Shown piece after piece: positions 23,649 to 34,200 of a stretch of DNA of 64,000 bases. Both the position numbers and the translations under genes were made by a program. Source of the stretch: Symbiodinium sp. CCMP2592 (Eukaryota; Sar; Dinophyceae; Suessiales; Symbiodiniaceae); NCBI GenBank assembly GCA_905221615.1, contig CAJNDT010006013.1, positions 1,330,915 to 1,394,914 of the forward strand, read 5' to 3'. Position 1 is the stretch's first letter. Every line of letters starts with the position of its first letter. The notes beneath the pieces were generated by a model. The model saw only the letters and a list, made by a program, of their open reading frames with translations. It was not told the origin of the DNA and did no database searches.

Positions 23649-23760
23649 CGGTGGGCCCCCGCTTGGGTCTGGGTTTTTGTTCAGGGCACCCGGGTTTCCC
23701 CTCCTCTGTGTGGTTTCCCGGTGTTCCCTGTTCGTTCGACCCCTTGCGAGGCGTAGGGGC

Positions 23761-23780
23761 GGGTAGCGGGGCGGGGTAGC
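23761..23780 (+). promoter_or_regulatory. Shared LINE 5' motif GGGTAGCGGGGCGGGGTAGC
   Basis: An exact 20-nt match to 31,196-31,215, at corresponding positions near the 5' ends of two LINEs whose proteins are strongly diverged. Possible roles are an internal promoter or a 5' RNA structure; neither is shown. Confidence 0.7.
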
Positions 23781-23799
23781 GGCTGATCGTGCTACCTGA

Positions 23800-24108
23800 G
23801 CACGCGAAGTGCCATATCTTGCAGCCACGTCATTGCTTACACCAGTGCAGTATACCAAACTGTTTGCCTGCGAATTAGTTGGCGAGGTCTGTGTTGTGAA
23901 CGACAGCATTTACGCCCGGACTTTAGCTGCCAATTTGTGGGCACCTCTTTCAGTGAGCAAGTTCTTTCTCGACGCATTGCAGACATTGCCTCGCGGAGAG
24001 TGCCTCCAGCTGATCGCTTTCGTTGGCAAAGCATACCCGGCTGTGCTTGCTGAAGCTGAGCAGGCGCTGGACTGCAGTCTTGCCTGCCACGTCCCTCACG
24101 ACCCATGA
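23800..24108 (+). CDS. LINE1 ORF1 candidate (no ATG)
   Basis: Open from 23,800, with GTG at 23,809 and no in-frame ATG, to TGA 24,106-24,108. It is about 100 residues, helical and hydrophobic (LFACELVGEVCVVN, LIAFVGKAYPAVLAEAEQAL). Its stop overlaps the next ATG as ATGA (24,105-24,108). A small ORF1 also precedes ORF2 in LINE3. No domain is recognised; it may be decayed. Confidence 0.35.
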   Translation, partial: AREVPYLAATSLLTPVQYTKLFACELVGEVCVVNDSIYARTLAANLWAPLSVSKFFLDALQTLPRGECLQLIAFVGKAYPAVLAEAEQALDCSLACHVPHDP

Positions 24109-27100
24109 GTTCAGCACGGTTGCCATTTGCCAATCTGATTTTCAGCTTGATTTTCAGCTTGATTTTAGGTGCGTGCTTCTCATCTTTCAGTGTTTTGCGG
24201 ATGGAGCCGAACATGAACCATGAGCATGATTTTCACGGCGTGCTATCAACGGGTGCTGCAGCGCCCTTGAACCCGCATGCACCGGAGTTCGTGCCTGCCA
24301 CGTCGCAACCTCAGAGAGTTCATGCTTTGCACCCTGAAGCAGAGGTAGGAGTAGGAGCTGCAGTTGTCGCATTCAGTGCGCCTGAGCTTGTGAATGCACC
24401 TGCTTCTTCTTGCGCATTATAAGAAACACATTCAGCTCGCATGCTCCTGTCTTTGTACCACAATCCCTTGCTGAACATAACCCAAATCCTGCCCAAGCGA
24501 GCCCAGCCGAACTACTGGAAACAATGAGCACACGAACCAGCCCCGGTCCCAAGTCCGGGGGCAAGCTTTGTACTTCCAACATTGCAACATCATCCGAGCT
24601 TGCAGACGCGAGGGTTGGGCTGTTGGCCGACAGCCCTGAAGCCACACAGGTTTCCATTGCAGCTTCTTCGGAGGCGAACCTAGGTCGAGATACCCCAAAA
24701 ATACCGCATCGGAAAAAGAAGCTACGGAAGGCCGTCCTCGAGGCGAGCCACACAGCGATCACGATTTACAAAGGTGCTCCTCACACAGCTCGTAGTTTGC
24801 AGTCACATCGCATGCCCATTCCCGCCTCCCCCCCCCCTTGCCCCTCCCCCCCGAGAACCGAATCCAAACCGAAACCTGCACAACAAACTCGTTGCCGCTT
24901 TCTCTGCTGGAATGCCAGTGGTTTGTCTGCGCTGGTGTGGGCAGAACTGCAGCACTGGCTACGCACAGCCGATCTTGACATAGTCTGCATTCAGGAGACA
25001 TTCTGGAAAGAGGATCTTGAATGGGAGGATGCTAGATGGAGTTTTGTGCATCATGGCAGCGGCCTCAACAAGCAAGCAGGTTTGCTCATTTGTGTTGCTC
25101 GCAGCTTCGCTCCGCCTAGCTCTGTACGTCACACATCGATTGTGCCAGGTAGGCTGCAGCATGTGCGCATCACACCCAGTGAAGGCCATCAGCCACTTGA
25201 TATTCTACATATGTATCAATTTGCATGGTGCCACAGAAAACAGGACGATCGCACCGACTGGTGGCGCGACTGTATGACGCGTCGTGCACAGTACCTTCAG
25301 AAGCTCAGCGCAGCCCTGAGAGGGATCCCTAAAAGGAACGTTCTTTGCCTGCTCGGCGATGCCAACACGCAACTGCCGTCACAGCCCGGGATAGTAGGTC
25401 AAGGTATCCCCTCCACCCCTGGCCCCCAACGTGATGCTCAGGACCTCCTGGATGTGCTACAGACCTTCTCGTTGACGGCAGTCAACACTTACGGCGAGGC
25501 CCCTGGAGGCACCTTCTGCAATTCTGCCACCGCTCATGTATCGCAGATAGATTTTGTCTTCTTGCGCAGTGCACATAGTGACGGGATCAGTAAACTCACA
25601 CGGCCCCTCCAGGAGTGGCCTGTTGCACAGACCCGACAAGGCATGAATCACATACCACTCCAGGGTAGCATGCAGCTTCGCTGGTGCCCGTGGAGTGCCA
25701 CACGCGCATCACAGGCATCACACCTGCAGCCCAGACGGATCTGGGATGATGTGCAGGCCAACCCGGCCCTCTTGGAAGAGTTTCGCCTAGAACTGTCGAG
25801 GCTGCTACCTGCAAGCCCCAGCGTTGCAGATATGGACCGATGCTTGAAGAAGGCCTGGACAAACTGTGCCCCCAACACGGCACCGATGCCACGAACACAG
25901 CAGCCACCCGATCAGGTCCCAAGCCTTTGGAGGCTACGGGCCGAGAGGACGCAGCTTTCAAGACGTGCCAGTGCATTGCATCCTCTGCCACCGGCTCGGC
26001 TGATATGGCAATTATGGAGCACTACTGCAAAGATACTTCGTATGGAACGAGAGGTCGCACAACAAAAGCGAGCAAAGCGTCGCAGTTTCCTTTTGGAACA
26101 GACGGACATTGCTGAGAAGGCCGCGCAGCAGGGTCGCATCACAACGGTTTATCGGGTTGTTAGGACTCTTGCCCCTAAGCAGCCCAAACCCAGGTTACAG
26201 ATACGTGACTCGGCAGGTCATCTCCAGGGTCCCGCAGCCGAATGCCGGTCACTCTTAGCTCACTTTCGGGAGACATACCAAGCACCGCTTGCACAACCCT
26301 CGCGTGCATCACCCTGCCAGGTCTCACTGAGACTGCTCGATTCAGAATCCTGTGTTACGGCCTTGGCTACCCTCCCTGCACTCAAGGCGGTACACCCCAC
26401 TGCCGCCCCAGGTGCCCTTTGGAAGTACGGAGCCGCGATTCTGGGCGCTCCTCTGAGTGACTGCCTGAACCAAGCCTTCGCATTGCTTCCGCGAACGCTG
26501 CCTTTGGAGATCCGCCAGGTTGCGTTGTTCTTGATGCCCAAACCGGGCAAGAAGGCCCAACAACCGGGTGATGTTAGACCTATCAGCTTGCTACACCCGG
26601 CCAACAAGGCCCATGCCCGTGTGCTCACACATCAGCTCGGCACTTATCTTCAGCAGTATGTCTGGGACATACCGCAATTCGCATACTGTCAAGGTCGCTC
26701 CACTACGGAGGCTTTGCATCGAGTTGCTTCGCATTTTCACGCATGCCGTGCTAGAGCACCGGCTCGGGCCACCATGGTCCAAAGACGTCGAGATGGAGTC
26801 TCTCGAGCGCCATGCGTCGGGGGCCTCACATTCTCCCTAGACATTGCTCAAGCATTTGATGCTCTCCCCAGGTGGGTGATTCTGGCTGGACTTCGGGAGG
26901 CTCAGGTACCCCAATCTCTGATTGATCATATCTTGGGGATACACGCACAAATCCTGATAGAAATCACGCATCATGGATGCCAGGCCCAATGTGGCACTGC
27001 CCGAGGGATAAGGCAGGGATGCCCACTCAGCCCAGCGCTCTGGGCTATCGCATCTACATACGTTTTCCGCAGGATCCGTGAAAGCCTTGGTCCCAACGCC

Positions 27101-27862
27101 ACCGACATCATCACGATCTTCGCCGACGACGTGATTGCTCAATGGGACATTGCCAACGGTGCTGATCTAAAGGACTGCCTCCAGCAGCTGGCTCGACTTG
27201 TTCACATCTTGCGTGCGCATGGTTTGCAAGTTAGTGCGCAAAAGAGTGTCATTCTTTATCAGCTTCACGGCCCGCTAGCTCAACGGATCCTCGGACCCAT
27301 CCGCTTCAAGGACAAGGGGGTTGCACACCTTCGTGTGGATACTGAGCTTGCCTTCCCTGTCGTGCGGCAGCACAAATACCTTGGCATCATGCTCAGTTAC
27401 TCTGCATTTGAGCGTCATTCCGTCGACTATCGTTGTCGTCGAGCCGGCACTGTGTTTTCCAGGTTGCGCCCGGTACTCAGAGCTCGACACCTTCTCAGCC
27501 AGAAGACTCGCATCAGGCTCTGGTTTGCAATTGTGTGGCCATCGCTCAAATACGGCATCACCTCATTGCAGCTTGAACCGACGGAGGTCCAGAAAATTGT
27601 CGGAGTTGCCGCGCGACACCTTCGCATCCTTACACATCAGCTAGGCCATGAAACACACATCCCCAATCAACAGCTTTTTGCACAACTGCAATTTGACCCG
27701 ATACAGCGACTGCTAAAAGAGGCCCATGGCAATCAGGAGCGATTTCAAGCTCTCCCGGGAGAGCTGCAGCCCCAAAGGGTTGCACAATGGCATGGCTTTG
27801 TGACTGCGAGTCTTCAGGGCTCAATGCCAATGGAGGCTCACGGCTACGGCCTCTGCTCCTGA
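24105..27862 (+). pseudogene. LINE1 ORF2, part 1: hydrophobic N terminus, endonuclease and reverse transcriptase
   Basis: ATG 24,105 starts a segment with a strong hydrophobic stretch (FANLIFSLIFSLILGACFSS) that stops at TAA 24,420-24,422. The next frame is open from 24,386 (ATG 24,524) to 27,862, so one frameshift lies near 24,400. The second part has an EEP/AP endonuclease: LCWNASGL at 24,903, CIQETFW, GDANTQL at about 25,357 and IDFVFLR, MNHIPL. The RT follows: RPISLLHP at about 26,577, SLDIAQAFDALP at 26,833, GIRQGCPLSPALW at 27,005 and FADDV at 27,120 (catalytic Asp pair). It stops after the RT thumb, whereas in LINE2 the zinc fingers continue in frame. RT, endonuclease and finger order all fit a functional-family LINE; this copy has probably decayed. 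Confidence 0.85.
24541..24560 (+). promoter_or_regulatory. Conserved LINE hairpin, LINE1 copy
   Basis: CCCCGG, loop TCCCAAGT, CCGGGG. Counterparts are at 31,447-31,466 (LINE2) and 60,934-60,953 (LINE3), each 355-455 nt upstream of the endonuclease domain. Confidence 0.75.
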
Positions 27863-28812
27863 CGCAGCTGTTTCAAACCCTGATACACAGGTACCGCACA
27901 GAGCCGAACCTTGCTCCAGAGCTCACTTCTTGCAACGAGGTGCCCAGGCTCACACAGTACAGCAGACTGTACACCTTCAAGAGATCACCTTGGTTGAAAA
28001 GCCGAGGCACGCATGCCCGGAATGCGGCATCACCTTTGCCACCTCAGGTGTCTTACATACCCATCGTGTGAAACAACATGGTGTTGTGGCTCGTGCCACT
28101 TTGCGCGCGGAGGCCAGGATGAACAACCAAGTGCAGCATTCTAAAGGCGGCGTGCCGACCTGCAAACATTGTCATGCTGAGTTCAATGGCTGGCGAAATT
28201 TTAATTTACATATCCTCTTGGGAAACTGCCCTGTTCTGCATACAGGCTCGGGCGCTCGGCTCCGAAACGGGAACGCTTTCTGTCACCCTTCTGCTGACGC
28301 AGTTCCGCCCTCGCCCCAAGCAGGTTCCCATCTGCTAGGACATTCGTGTCGGGATGGGGTATCGCAGCCTGAGGTCTCAGCCTCTTCATCACAGGTGACG
28401 TTGGTACCACCGGTACCACCGGTGCCTCCGGCACCGCAGGTACCGCCTTCTGAGTTTGTGCCGAAACTGGTTGACGAACCAGCTGTGGCCCATCTCACAG
28501 CTGTGCAAAAACGTGACTGGAAGGCTTTTGCTGCTGTGCCTGCCTTGCACATCCGGATGCGCAATCACTGCCCTGAATGCAATCTTTGGGCGAACGACCC
28601 CTCTAGAATCAAGGTTCATATGCGAGCCAAACACCCCGCCCTCAAGCCTCGGCTGGAGCAGACAGAGCAGGTAGCTAAAAGCGTTTCTGTAGGGCGCCCG
28701 TGCCGCTTCTGCCAACAGGACTACAACTGTGCTCCTAGTAGACACGCTGTTGGCTGCCCAGTCCTTTGGCAATCAATCTTTGCAAGCCTTGACCCGCTGC
28801 ATACAGGACCAG
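27863..28812 (+). CDS. LINE1 ORF2, part 2: C2H2 and CCHC zinc fingers
   Basis: The frame is +1 to the RT frame and is open from before 27,930 to 29,822; the finger-coding part ends near 28,790. Fingers in order: CPECGITFATSGVLHTHRVKQH; CKHCHAEFNGWRNFNLH...C; CPECNLW...HMRAKH; and CRFCQQDYN...H...CPVLW. The middle linker is Pro/Val-rich (VPPVPPVPPAPQVPP). The order matches LINE2 and LINE4, where the fingers follow the RT. They probably bind the element RNA or target DNA. The open frame beyond 28,813 overlaps the basic ORF and is likely a shadow or frameshift zone. Confidence 0.75.
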
Positions 28813-29880
28813 ATGACTCTCCCACCGACGGCAGAGCAACAAGACGAGATGGAGTGGGACATGTATCATCAGTTCATGAAAGCTTCGCCGGAGGCCAAGA
28901 AGGCACTGCTGGAGAATCGGCCGTCGGCCGTCCAGGAACAGCCTGCCAAGCACCGAAAAGGCGACAAGGGGAACAAAGGAAAGGGAAAGGGAGGAAACAA
29001 GGGCAAACCACAGTCTCAGCAGGTGGACCAAGCGGAGCTGAGTGCACTTCGTCTGATCTGCAACATGCTGATCCGCCTAGCGATCAGACACGAAGATATG
29101 TTGAAGACGCTGCAGCTGGACACATCCTTCATCATGTGGCTTCGCACCGGCCTCCCCATGGGGATCCCGGAAGGACTCTTCCAGGTTGCGGAGAAGTGGC
29201 GAGCGGACAAAGCGGTGAAGCAGCACACGACTTCCCTGCGCCAGGTTCTTTGGATGTGTGTATGGAAAGAGTTTCAACAACGCCTCCAGCCTGCTCGCCT
29301 CACCGCCGAGATCCAAAGCACCATGACCAAGCTGGGTTATCTCAAAGACGGCCGGTGGATGTTCTTGAAATGGGCACCCGAGGAGAATCGGCTCATCCCA
29401 GACACGACTCGCGAGGGCCTCACCCTAACCGATGCACTAGAGTTAGTCAACAGCATCGTGAGGCTTTCGGAAGATGTGACCATCTTGACGAAGTTTGCAC
29501 CGACCAGACCCCTCGCAGCGGAACTCAGAGGACCATCGCTGACGTTCTTGGCGTCCGTCGCCAACCGAACGAACCCATCGGACCAATTGTTCGCCAGCCT
29601 CACCTCGCTGTGCGGGAACGGCTGTTGTCAGGTTGTGGGGATGTCGATCAAACCGGAGAGGGGCAGCCTGACTATAGGGACCTCTGCACCTCAAGCGGCA
29701 GAGCCGCTTGCCTCTCAGCCACAGGGTGCCACCGGAATACCTGCAGCTGCACGCGCCTCTTTTGTTACGGAGCCCAGCCCAGTGCAGCAGCAAACCGGCG
29801 CCCGGACGGCAGTGCCGTCTGACGCAAAGTTACCGGCGCCACCCGACGCGCCACAAGAACGGCCAGATCGCCCGCTCTAG
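28813..29880 (+). CDS. LINE1 overlapping basic ORF (KGKG protein)
   Basis: The frame is open from GTG 28,729; ATG 28,813 aligns with the start of the LINE2 homologue (35,785). After an acidic start comes a basic KGDKGNKGKGKGGNKGK linker. Then a conserved globular region: LIRLAIRHEDMLKTLQLD, LRQVLWMCVWKEFQQRL, DGRWMFLKWAPEENRL, TKFAPTRPLAAELRGP and CCQVVGMSIKPE. LINE2 has the same blocks in the same order with about 30 percent identity by eye. It lies in the +1 frame relative to the finger ORF in both elements. Homology ends at about 29,685; the last 65 residues are D1 linker. No known domain is recognised. Confidence 0.7.
   Translation: MTLPPTAEQQDEMEWDMYHQFMKASPEAKKALLENRPSAVQEQPAKHRKGDKGNKGKGKGGNKGKPQSQQVDQAELSALRLICNMLIRLAIRHEDMLKTLQLDTSFIMWLRTGLPMGIPEGLFQVAEKWRADKAVKQHTTSLRQVLWMCVWKEFQQRLQPARLTAEIQSTMTKLGYLKDGRWMFLKWAPEENRLIPDTTREGLTLTDALELVNSIVRLSEDVTILTKFAPTRPLAAELRGPSLTFLASVANRTNPSDQLFASLTSLCGNGCCQVVGMSIKPERGSLTIGTSAPQAAEPLASQPQGATGIPAAARASFVTEPSPVQQQTGARTAVPSDAKLPAPPDAPQERPDRPL
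29693..29711. repeat. Hairpin at the LINE1/D1 junction
   Basis: CAAGCGGC, AGA, GCCGCTTG: a perfect 8-bp stem located where homology to LINE2 ends. Confidence 0.8.
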
Positions 29881-31159
29881 CTGGCGGAGCAACAATTCGA
29901 ACCGGCAGATGCCGATCACAGCAGCGTGCCAGCAGAGCCTGCTCAGCGAGCAGGCTCCAGACCCCCACTTTTCGTGGAGGTCTTTTGCGGCCTGGGCCGC
30001 CTTAGTAAGGCGGCCGTCGAGAAAGGTTTCTCGAACATAGCGGTGGACCACAAGTCCAAGGCCAGAGGCCTTAAGGTCTTGCAGCTAGACCTCTGCACAC
30101 AGCTTGGTCGCAACCTCTTGAAAGCAGTGCTTTCCCACGAGGACTTGAGATGGGTCCACTGGGCCCCGCCGTGCGGGACCTTTTGCAGGCCGTGGGGCAG
30201 GGCATTCGTCGAGGGGGCCACAGTGTGGTCCACCTCTTTAGAGAGCGCGTACACGACCCAGTTGAGTTCTGTGTGGGTCTCTCTGGCAGCAGAGCAATGC
30301 GCAGCGCAGCTCAAGGCAGCGCCTCTCAGCCGCAAACGTCTGAAACGCCTGCGCTTCGAGCCTGACTTCAGTGACAAAGTCACCTTAGACGGCGCTGCAG
30401 CGCAGTGCTTCAAGGGCTGGAAAACGCCCCAGAAGCTGCCACAGTCGTGGTCATGCTTTCCGAAGGGGTCCAAGCTCATCCATGGGATCGAGTCCACGCA
30501 GCGGGCCGTGATTTCCATCCCTCTGCAACCCTTGCACTGGGTGCGCAGAGCGCACCTCATCGATCACCCCGCCAGAGACATCGAGGCGGTGCCCTTAATC
30601 AAGCGCGCCATTTCGGCCGAAGTTCACCAAGACACGGTCTTCCTCGCAAAGCGGCGGACCGCAGCTTCGATGCATATCGCCAAACCCTGCACAGAGTGCA
30701 GGGCGTTGGAAGAAGCAGCGCACGTTTCGAATGATGCACAGGTTAACAGCGTTACCCTGCCGAAACAGACGGTGGCTTTAGAAAAGCTGCTGGGGGAAAT
30801 CTTCCCCGACAGCACCGTGGCCCGCCAGGTTCGGGAAGGTTTCCCACTTTTGGGGTGGATACAGCCCAGCGGGCTTTGGCCTGTGCAGATCTTGCCTCCA
30901 TCACTGGACGAGACGTCCATTCTGCAGAACTCTCACAGCATAGGCATGCGTGGCGTGCGCAGCGCGCTACGCCCCTCGGAAGACGGCGTCTCCGACCAAG
31001 TCTGGGAGAGCACCCTTGAAGAGAGCAAGCAGGGCTGGCTTTCCCTCGAAGACTTTTCCCCTTCTAGCCTGCACGAGACGATAGTATCGTCGCGTTTCGG
31101 CGTTGTGCAAAAGGGCAAGGTGCGCCCTATCGACAACTTTAAGAGCAGCTTCATTAACA
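29881..31159 (+). CDS. D1 pol, 5' half: DNA methyltransferase-like domain plus RT N terminus
   Basis: The frame is the same as the LINE1 basic ORF, separated only by TAG 29,878-29,880. Motif I-like FVEVFCGLGRLSKAA with GF...AVDH starts at about 29,965. A motif IV-like WVHWAPPCGTFCRPWG has its Cys codon at 30,172-30,174. Both resemble the SAM site and Cys loop of cytosine-C5 methyltransferases. A region with paired Cys (PCTEC) follows. The RT starts at SSRFGVVQKGKVRPIDNFKS. From memory, such methyltransferase-RT fusions exist in Symbiodiniaceae, and cytosine methyltransferases captured by retrotransposons have been published for dinoflagellates. PPCG instead of the canonical PCQ makes activity uncertain. 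The open frame beyond 31,159 (to 31,230) is LINE2 leader. Confidence 0.65.
31147..31159 (+). repeat. Target-site duplication, left copy
   Basis: AGCTTCATTAACA, identical to 39,138-39,150, flanking LINE2. Confidence 0.92.
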
Positions 31160-31195
31160 AAGCTTCTCGGCCCAAGACCGGTTGCTGTGAGTGGT

Positions 31196-31215
31196 GGGTA
31201 GCGGGGCGGGGTAGC
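31196..31215 (+). promoter_or_regulatory. Shared LINE 5' motif, LINE2 copy
   Basis: Identical to 23,761-23,780. It lies 37 nt inside the LINE2 5' boundary. Confidence 0.7.
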
Positions 31216-31238
31216 TGTAGCCTTTCGTAGGGACACGC

Positions 31239-34200
31239 ATGGACTGCAGCACTCGTTGCCGACTGTTTCCTGAGCCCACGCTGCACCTTCAGTCAGCGCG
31301 ACTACGCATGCTTTTCATTACTTTGCTTGGCTTGGTGTTTTCATTTCACAACTTTTCTTCACACAGTATTCGTATTTGCCACATGGATTTTCCGGAGAAC
31401 GCATGCAGTGCAGCAACAGCACCTTATGAGAACATGGTGATGGCCGCTCCGGTCCCAAGTCCGGAGGCTGGGGTCCCAGAAGAGTTCAGGCTTCTTGCTC
31501 AACTTCTGGATCGCAGTAGAAGCGAGGGTTGGGGTTTCCTTCGTCAGGGCCCTGAGAGCGGGATGGATATGGATCTTCAAAAGCTTCTTGCACCCGCGAA
31601 AATCGACGATCGAGGCAGTCCTTCAGGGTTCACACAGGCTAGAAAGCGCTCCTACAAGCGAGCGATTCTTCGGGCGAGGAGATGGGGATACACGCAGTAC
31701 AAAGGCACAGCGGTCGACGAAGGCGACCTCACGGGCATGTACACCAACAAAGCACAGCAAACTTGCCGTCAGCGTCACAGGTACACAGGGTCATTGACGC
31801 GATCGGAGGCCTCGCTCTCTTTGCTTTCATGGAATTGCGGGGGACTCAGTACACTGCAGGATGAGCTGCTCACTTGGCTTGCTTCCACCGATTACCAGAT
31901 AGTATGCCTACAAGAGACATGGTTTAAGAGTCACATGGACTACAGCACCAGGGGCTGGCATTGTATCAACTGCGGCGTCGGCGAGAGCGCAAAGCGGGGG
32001 CATGCAGGAGTGATGGTTTTATTGAGGGCTAGCCGATTTGATCAGCAGAGCATTCGCTTCAATTATGTGGTGGCAGGGCGACTCTTGCACGTGAAAGCCT
32101 ACGGCAAGGGCATAGGCTGGGTGGAGATAGTCAACGTCTACCAGCATGCGTGGGGACTGCACGGCGAACAGACCACCATAGAGGCCAAGAGGGCTACGCT
32201 CTGGGAGAAGATGAGACTGACGTTGGGCCAGATCCCTCAGAGCAGTGCACTTATCGTTTGTGGTGATTTCAATACCGCGCTTCAGCACCGAGCTCCATAT
32301 GTGGGTCGAGGTCTTCCGAGGCAGCAGCAGAGTTCGTCAGATGCAGAGGCTCTGGAACACATTCAGAATGATTTTGATTGCATTGCTGCCAACACTTTTC
32401 ACAGGTCCGGGTCGTACACATACATACATGAGGGATTCGCGAAAGCACGGCGCTCATTCATTGACTATGTGATGCTCCGAAGACACAAGCACCGCTCCAT
32501 CACTTCCAAAATCATCAGCGATTTTGAGGTGGGACGCTGGCGAGCAGGAGGACGGCATCTACCTGTCCATGTGGTCTTCACGCATCGACCTTACTACTCC
32601 AGTAGTCCCAGAACCCCCTGCGCAGAATGGCCGAGCTGGAAATGCAAACTACTCGCTCAACAGGTCAAGGAGCATCCCGAACTTGTGGAGCAGTTTCAGC
32701 AGCAGGTTGCGGAATCCCTAACGGCTGTCACCTCTTACGAGCCCCAGCAGCTGAATGACCTGCTGCTTGAGGCCGGCAAAAAGGTCTTCACGATCCGGAG
32801 GCCCCCGAGCTTACCTGCTCCAGCTGAGGACCCAGAACATGTCGTTACCATCAAAACCATGTGGGGACACTACAGGGAGATGCGCAAAGCTCAGCTGGAT
32901 CGCTCCGGCAGTGGGCGGGCTACGCTGCGAGGAGCCATTCAGGCTTGGCGACATTGGATGCAGTTCCATCGCATGCATCGGCAGGTACAGAAACACAGTC
33001 GTAGTTTGCGACGGCAGCGGTTCGAAAGGCTCCTGGCTGAGGCGCAGGCCCATGAACGCTCGGGTTGCAGTTCGGCGATCTTCGACTTATTGCGTAGGCA
33101 TGCACCGAAGCAAGCCCGTCGGCGTGCACAACTGCGAGATGTGAGTGGCAAGCTCATGACTCCAGCAGAAGAAGCACAGGTACTGCTCACCTTTTGGCAA
33201 AGTGTCAATGGTGGAACCAGGCCCAGTGGAGACGAGCCCACCAGCTACACGTTCCATATCACATGCGAGGAGCTCAGAGATGCTCTTCAGCGGTTGCAGG
33301 GTAACAAAGCAGCTCCCAAACATTGTGCTCCACACGTGTTCTGGAGTATGGCTTCGGAGCACATTGCAACGTTCATGAGCGAGCAGGTGTTCCATGATTG
33401 GCAGCAGGGCGGCGCTCGTGTCCCTCAGGACTGGGCTTCGGCATGGCTGGTGTTCCTAGGAAAAGCGGGCAAAATCGGGGATTCACCCGCGCATCTCAGG
33501 CCCATAGCACTGCTCGAGCCCATGGGCAAAGCGGTTGCCGGCATCTTGAAGGATCGTTTGATGCCGTTTGTACAACCCTGGACTGCACCGCAGCACCTGC
33601 ATGGCTATCTCCCACACCGTTCTCCTCTTCAGGCTCTCTGTGTGGTCTTCGCACACTGTCGCGACGTTAGGGCGGCTGCGCAGGCACAAGGTCGCTCGCT
33701 ATACGATCTACGAGCAGGACACAAGCGAGGCTCATGCGCCGGTGGTCTACAGCTCAGCATAGATTGTACACAAGCATTCGACAGAATCAGCCGCGACCTA
33801 CTGCAGCGAGCACTGGAGATGATGGAGGTTCCCGCCGATTTAATCGGCATCATCATGCAGTGGGTCCATTCAACCAAGTTCCACATAGGCGGACATCCAG
33901 ATGAAGTACAATATGGCTCCGACAAGGGCATTAGGCAGGGGTGCAAGCTCTCGCCGACTCTCTGGGTCTGCATCTCGGTATACTTGCTTAGACACTTGGA
34001 CAACACCTTGGGATTGAATTGGTGCCAACAGCACGGAGTAGGATTCGCGGACGACTTGCACTTCAGGTGGAGGTTTGAGGACGTGGCTGGCATGCAGCTG
34101 GCACTCAAACAGGCGGGCACCGTCTTGCAACTCCTTACTGCCTGCGGACTCATAATCAGCAAGGAGAAAACCGTTTGCCTGCTTAGAGCAGATGGGGTCC

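Larger units (their letters stand above)
23741..29690 (+). mobile_element. LINE1: non-LTR retrotransposon, 3' end lost
   Basis: The 5' end is placed by the 20-nt motif GGGTAGCGGGGCGGGGTAGC (23,761-23,780), also found near the 5' end of LINE2 (31,196-31,215). Order: small ORF1, hydrophobic segment, AP-type endonuclease and RT (to 27,862), C2H2/CCHC fingers, and an overlapping basic ORF. The protease domain seen in LINE2 and LINE4 is absent; homology to LINE2 stops near 29,685. No poly(A) or target duplication was found at the 3' side, where the sequence passes directly into retroelement D1. Both termini are approximate. Confidence 0.75.
29691..31159 (+). mobile_element. Retroelement D1, 5' part (methyltransferase-like domain and start of RT)
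   Basis: DIRS-like pol sequence that stops inside the RT at 31,159 and continues at 39,151 after the LINE2 insertion. The codon phase is conserved across the insertion: AGC TTC ATT AAC is read in frame on both sides. The 5' limit is uncertain because it is fused to the 3'-truncated LINE1. Confidence 0.8.

Noticed and set aside
28813-29822. C-terminal half of the LINE1 finger-frame ORF as a real protein domain
   Set aside because: In this stretch the protein-level conservation with LINE2 is in the +1 frame; the finger frame reads low complexity. I keep dual coding as a hypothesis only.
29691-31159. Methyltransferase-RT as the natural 3' part of LINE1
   Set aside because: The RT fragment at its end is DIRS/Ty3-like and continues after LINE2 at 39,151 into an RNase H of that class, while LINE2 and LINE4 show USP at this position.
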